Below, one piece after another: positions 6,692 through 7,482 of a stretch of DNA of 7,482 bases (its first letter is position 1; every line of letters starts with the position of its first letter). Source of the stretch: CAZIPZ01 sp964541075 (GTDB lineage: Bacteria > Acidobacteriota > Terriglobia > 20CM-2-55-15); assembly GCA_964541075.1 (NCBI GenBank), contig CAZIPZ010000195.1:1-7482 (forward strand), in the 5' to 3' direction. The notes under the pieces were generated by a model. It was not told the origin of the DNA. It worked only from the letters and a program-made list of their open reading frames with translations, and made no database searches. Position numbers and translations under genes: made by a program.

Positions 6692-6959
6692 CTAACCGGG
6701 GAGACGCAAATGGACAAGCTCGATGTCGCGGTAGAAGGTTATGCGCATCGCTACGGGGGAAGAGGAAGAGACACTTGCAAGCTTCCGCCGATCGTAGAGA
6801 CTACTGTAGCCACCCTCTTCGATCCGTGCCCGCCATCGCGTTTGCAATGACATCCTGTATCTTCAAAATCCGCTCCATCTCTGCAGCCGAGTACTTCTTT
6901 TTCTTCCACGCAACCTCCGTGGAAAAAAGCCGCCTGACGCCGCGGTCAAAAGCGGACAT
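6692..6959 (-). pseudogene. Decayed N-terminal fragment of an ISNCY-type transposase
   Basis: The minus strand first reads a 52-codon piece from ATG 6959 to TAG 6801. It contains AWKKKKYSAAEMERILKIQ and DVIANAMAG, which match the conserved N-terminus of ISNCY/integrase-type transposases (WKxKKYSxEEMExxLKIQxVIxxAMAG). Homology then jumps to another frame (6826 down to TAG 6692) with RIEEGGYSSLYDRRK, which in the family lies directly after the helix-turn-helix. About two dozen codons between AMAG and the RRW(R) part of the recognition helix seem to be missing, together with a frameshift. The DDE catalytic region is absent. The family call is from remembered consensus. No functional protein is expected. 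The 376 nt between the HEIAH protein gene and the small membrane protein gene hold nothing else recognisable. Confidence 0.65.
6722..6734 (+). repeat. 13-nt direct repeat, left copy
   Basis: GATGTCGCGGTAG is identical to 7002-7014. The two copies bracket the transposase debris and could be a duplication made at insertion or an end sequence of a lost element. Confidence 0.6.
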
Positions 6960-7001
6960 TTCACGTGTTCATTCATTCGGACAATTGATGTGCTAACTAC
7001 A

Positions 7002-7014
7002 GATGTCGCGGTAG
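7002..7014 (+). repeat. 13-nt direct repeat, right copy
   Basis: GATGTCGCGGTAG is identical to 6722-6734. The flanking bases differ on both sides (A/C before, T/A after), so the match is exactly 13 nt. Confidence 0.6.
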
Positions 7015-7030
7015 TGTCTCAGTTTGAAAT

Positions 7031-7201
7031 CTAAAGGCCCACCTTTGACGCAATCCGCCGCCATAGAAACACAACGATCACGGTAGCAGCTATAGCAAAC
7101 AATGGCGTTTGATTGTTGAGACGTAGCACGTTGTCTGCGAAAAACGCCGTGACAATAAATACAGACAACACCACGACAACATTAATCACGACTTTCTTCA
7201 T
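7031..7201 (-). CDS. Small two-helix membrane protein (56 aa)
   Basis: ATG at 7201 opens a 56-residue frame ending with TAG at 7031. AAGGA lies 4 nt upstream of the ATG. The product has a short basic start (MKK), a strongly hydrophobic segment at about 4-21 (VVINVVVVLSVFIVTAFF), a polar hinge at 23-32 (DNVLRLNNQT), a second hydrophobic segment at about 33-47 (PLFAIAATVIVVFLW) and a basic tail (RRIASKVGL). This is a plausible small inner-membrane hairpin with both ends in the cytoplasm by the positive-inside rule. I recognise no family. It starts 24 nt after the stop of the IS1-like transposase, so it may be a passenger of that element or the host gene next to its end. Chance is unlikely given the clean start and topology, but expression is unproven. 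Confidence 0.6.
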   Translation of the reverse strand: MKKVVINVVVVLSVFIVTAFFADNVLRLNNQTPLFAIAATVIVVFLWRRIASKVGL

Positions 7202-7225
7202 GTCGTCCTTTGCCCTCCATGTGCC

Positions 7226-7482
7226 CTACGCTGCACTCTTTTTATATGGTCCGCGCGGCCCTGGCTTCGGTGTCGCCGCGTCGATCATTTCCGCCAATTG
7301 CTCAAAGCTCAGCACTGAATCGGTAAGCCTCGCCTGCATCGCTGGAGTCACGCGCAGCGTCTTGTGGATCTTCACGAAGTTATAGAACACCGTATACAGT
7401 GCGACTATCGCGACGTGATTCGCAAACTTCTTTGAGAATCCGTTTGTCAGCCGAGTGAATCGGCGCATGTGCATTCTCATTG
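7226..7482 (-). CDS. IS1-like family transposase, C-terminal part (partial)
   Basis: This frame is open through the right edge of the window and ends with TAG at 7226. The visible 84 residues contain MRRFTRLTNGFSKKFANH, then VALYTVFYNFVKIHKTLRVT and PAMQARLTDSVLSFEQLAEM. This is the highly conserved C-terminal block of transposases usually annotated as IS1 family (R.TRLTN.FSKK..NH..A.ALY...YNF...H.TLRVTPAM.A.L.D). That block contains the last part of the DDE domain, with the YNF..xHKTLR segment. The methionine at 7480 is internal to the family, so the gene continues outside. I cannot identify the element's terminal inverted repeat after the stop. The C-terminal tail ends KPGPRGPYKKSAA, basic as in relatives. 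Whether the element is intact depends on sequence beyond 7482. Confidence 0.8.
   Translation of the reverse strand, partial: MRMHMRRFTRLTNGFSKKFANHVAIVALYTVFYNFVKIHKTLRVTPAMQARLTDSVLSFEQLAEMIDAATPKPGPRGPYKKSAA
7226..7482 (-). mobile_element. IS1-like insertion sequence, 3' end (runs off the window)
   Basis: The element is inferred from the transposase C-terminus alone. Its terminal repeat was not recognised, so the boundary downstream of 7226 is unknown and may include the small membrane protein gene at 7031-7201. Confidence 0.5.

Noticed and set aside
6768..7020. 8-nt inverted pair GAGACACT (6768-6775) and AGTGTCTC (7013-7020) as possible IS ends
   Set aside because: It is too short, and it is placed asymmetrically relative to the transposase fragment, so chance is a fair explanation.

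Overview
The window looks like chromosomal DNA of a soil or environmental Gram-negative bacterium, most likely an acidobacterium or close relative. Three things suggest this: the style of the surface-protein C-terminus at the left edge, a secreted protein with LPPGL repeats, and the IS families on the right. This is inferred from remembered family resemblance, not from a search. There is no rRNA, tRNA or CRISPR array.

Left part (1-1502). The C-terminal end of a large exported protein is followed after 24 nt by a small secreted CigR/RcnB-like LPPGL-repeat protein, both on the plus strand. A DinB-superfamily protein converges on them from the minus strand.

Middle (1653-3320, minus). A 555-residue exported protein, probably outer-membrane, carries an internal array of about 15-residue repeats. 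A near-perfect 66-nt hairpin (3422-3487) lies upstream of it. The hairpin has terminator-like features in both directions and contains the stop codon of the next gene.

Centre right (3467-6654, minus). Two translationally overlapping genes form the most interesting unit. One encodes a roughly 719-residue multidomain protein with no signal peptide, ending in an unusual HEIAH zinc-peptidase-like domain with a late cysteine cluster. The other is a 343-residue protein of unknown function whose GTG start overlaps the upstream TGA. The pair may act together, for example as an exported metallopeptidase with a partner. The window contains no secretion genes to confirm this.

Right edge (6692-7482, minus). 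This is mobile-element territory. It holds a decayed ISNCY-type transposase fragment between two perfect 13-nt direct repeats, a tiny two-helix membrane protein gene (56 aa), and the C-terminal end of an IS1-like transposase running off the window. The debris ends close upstream of the metallopeptidase gene, so that gene's promoter or N-terminus may have been altered.
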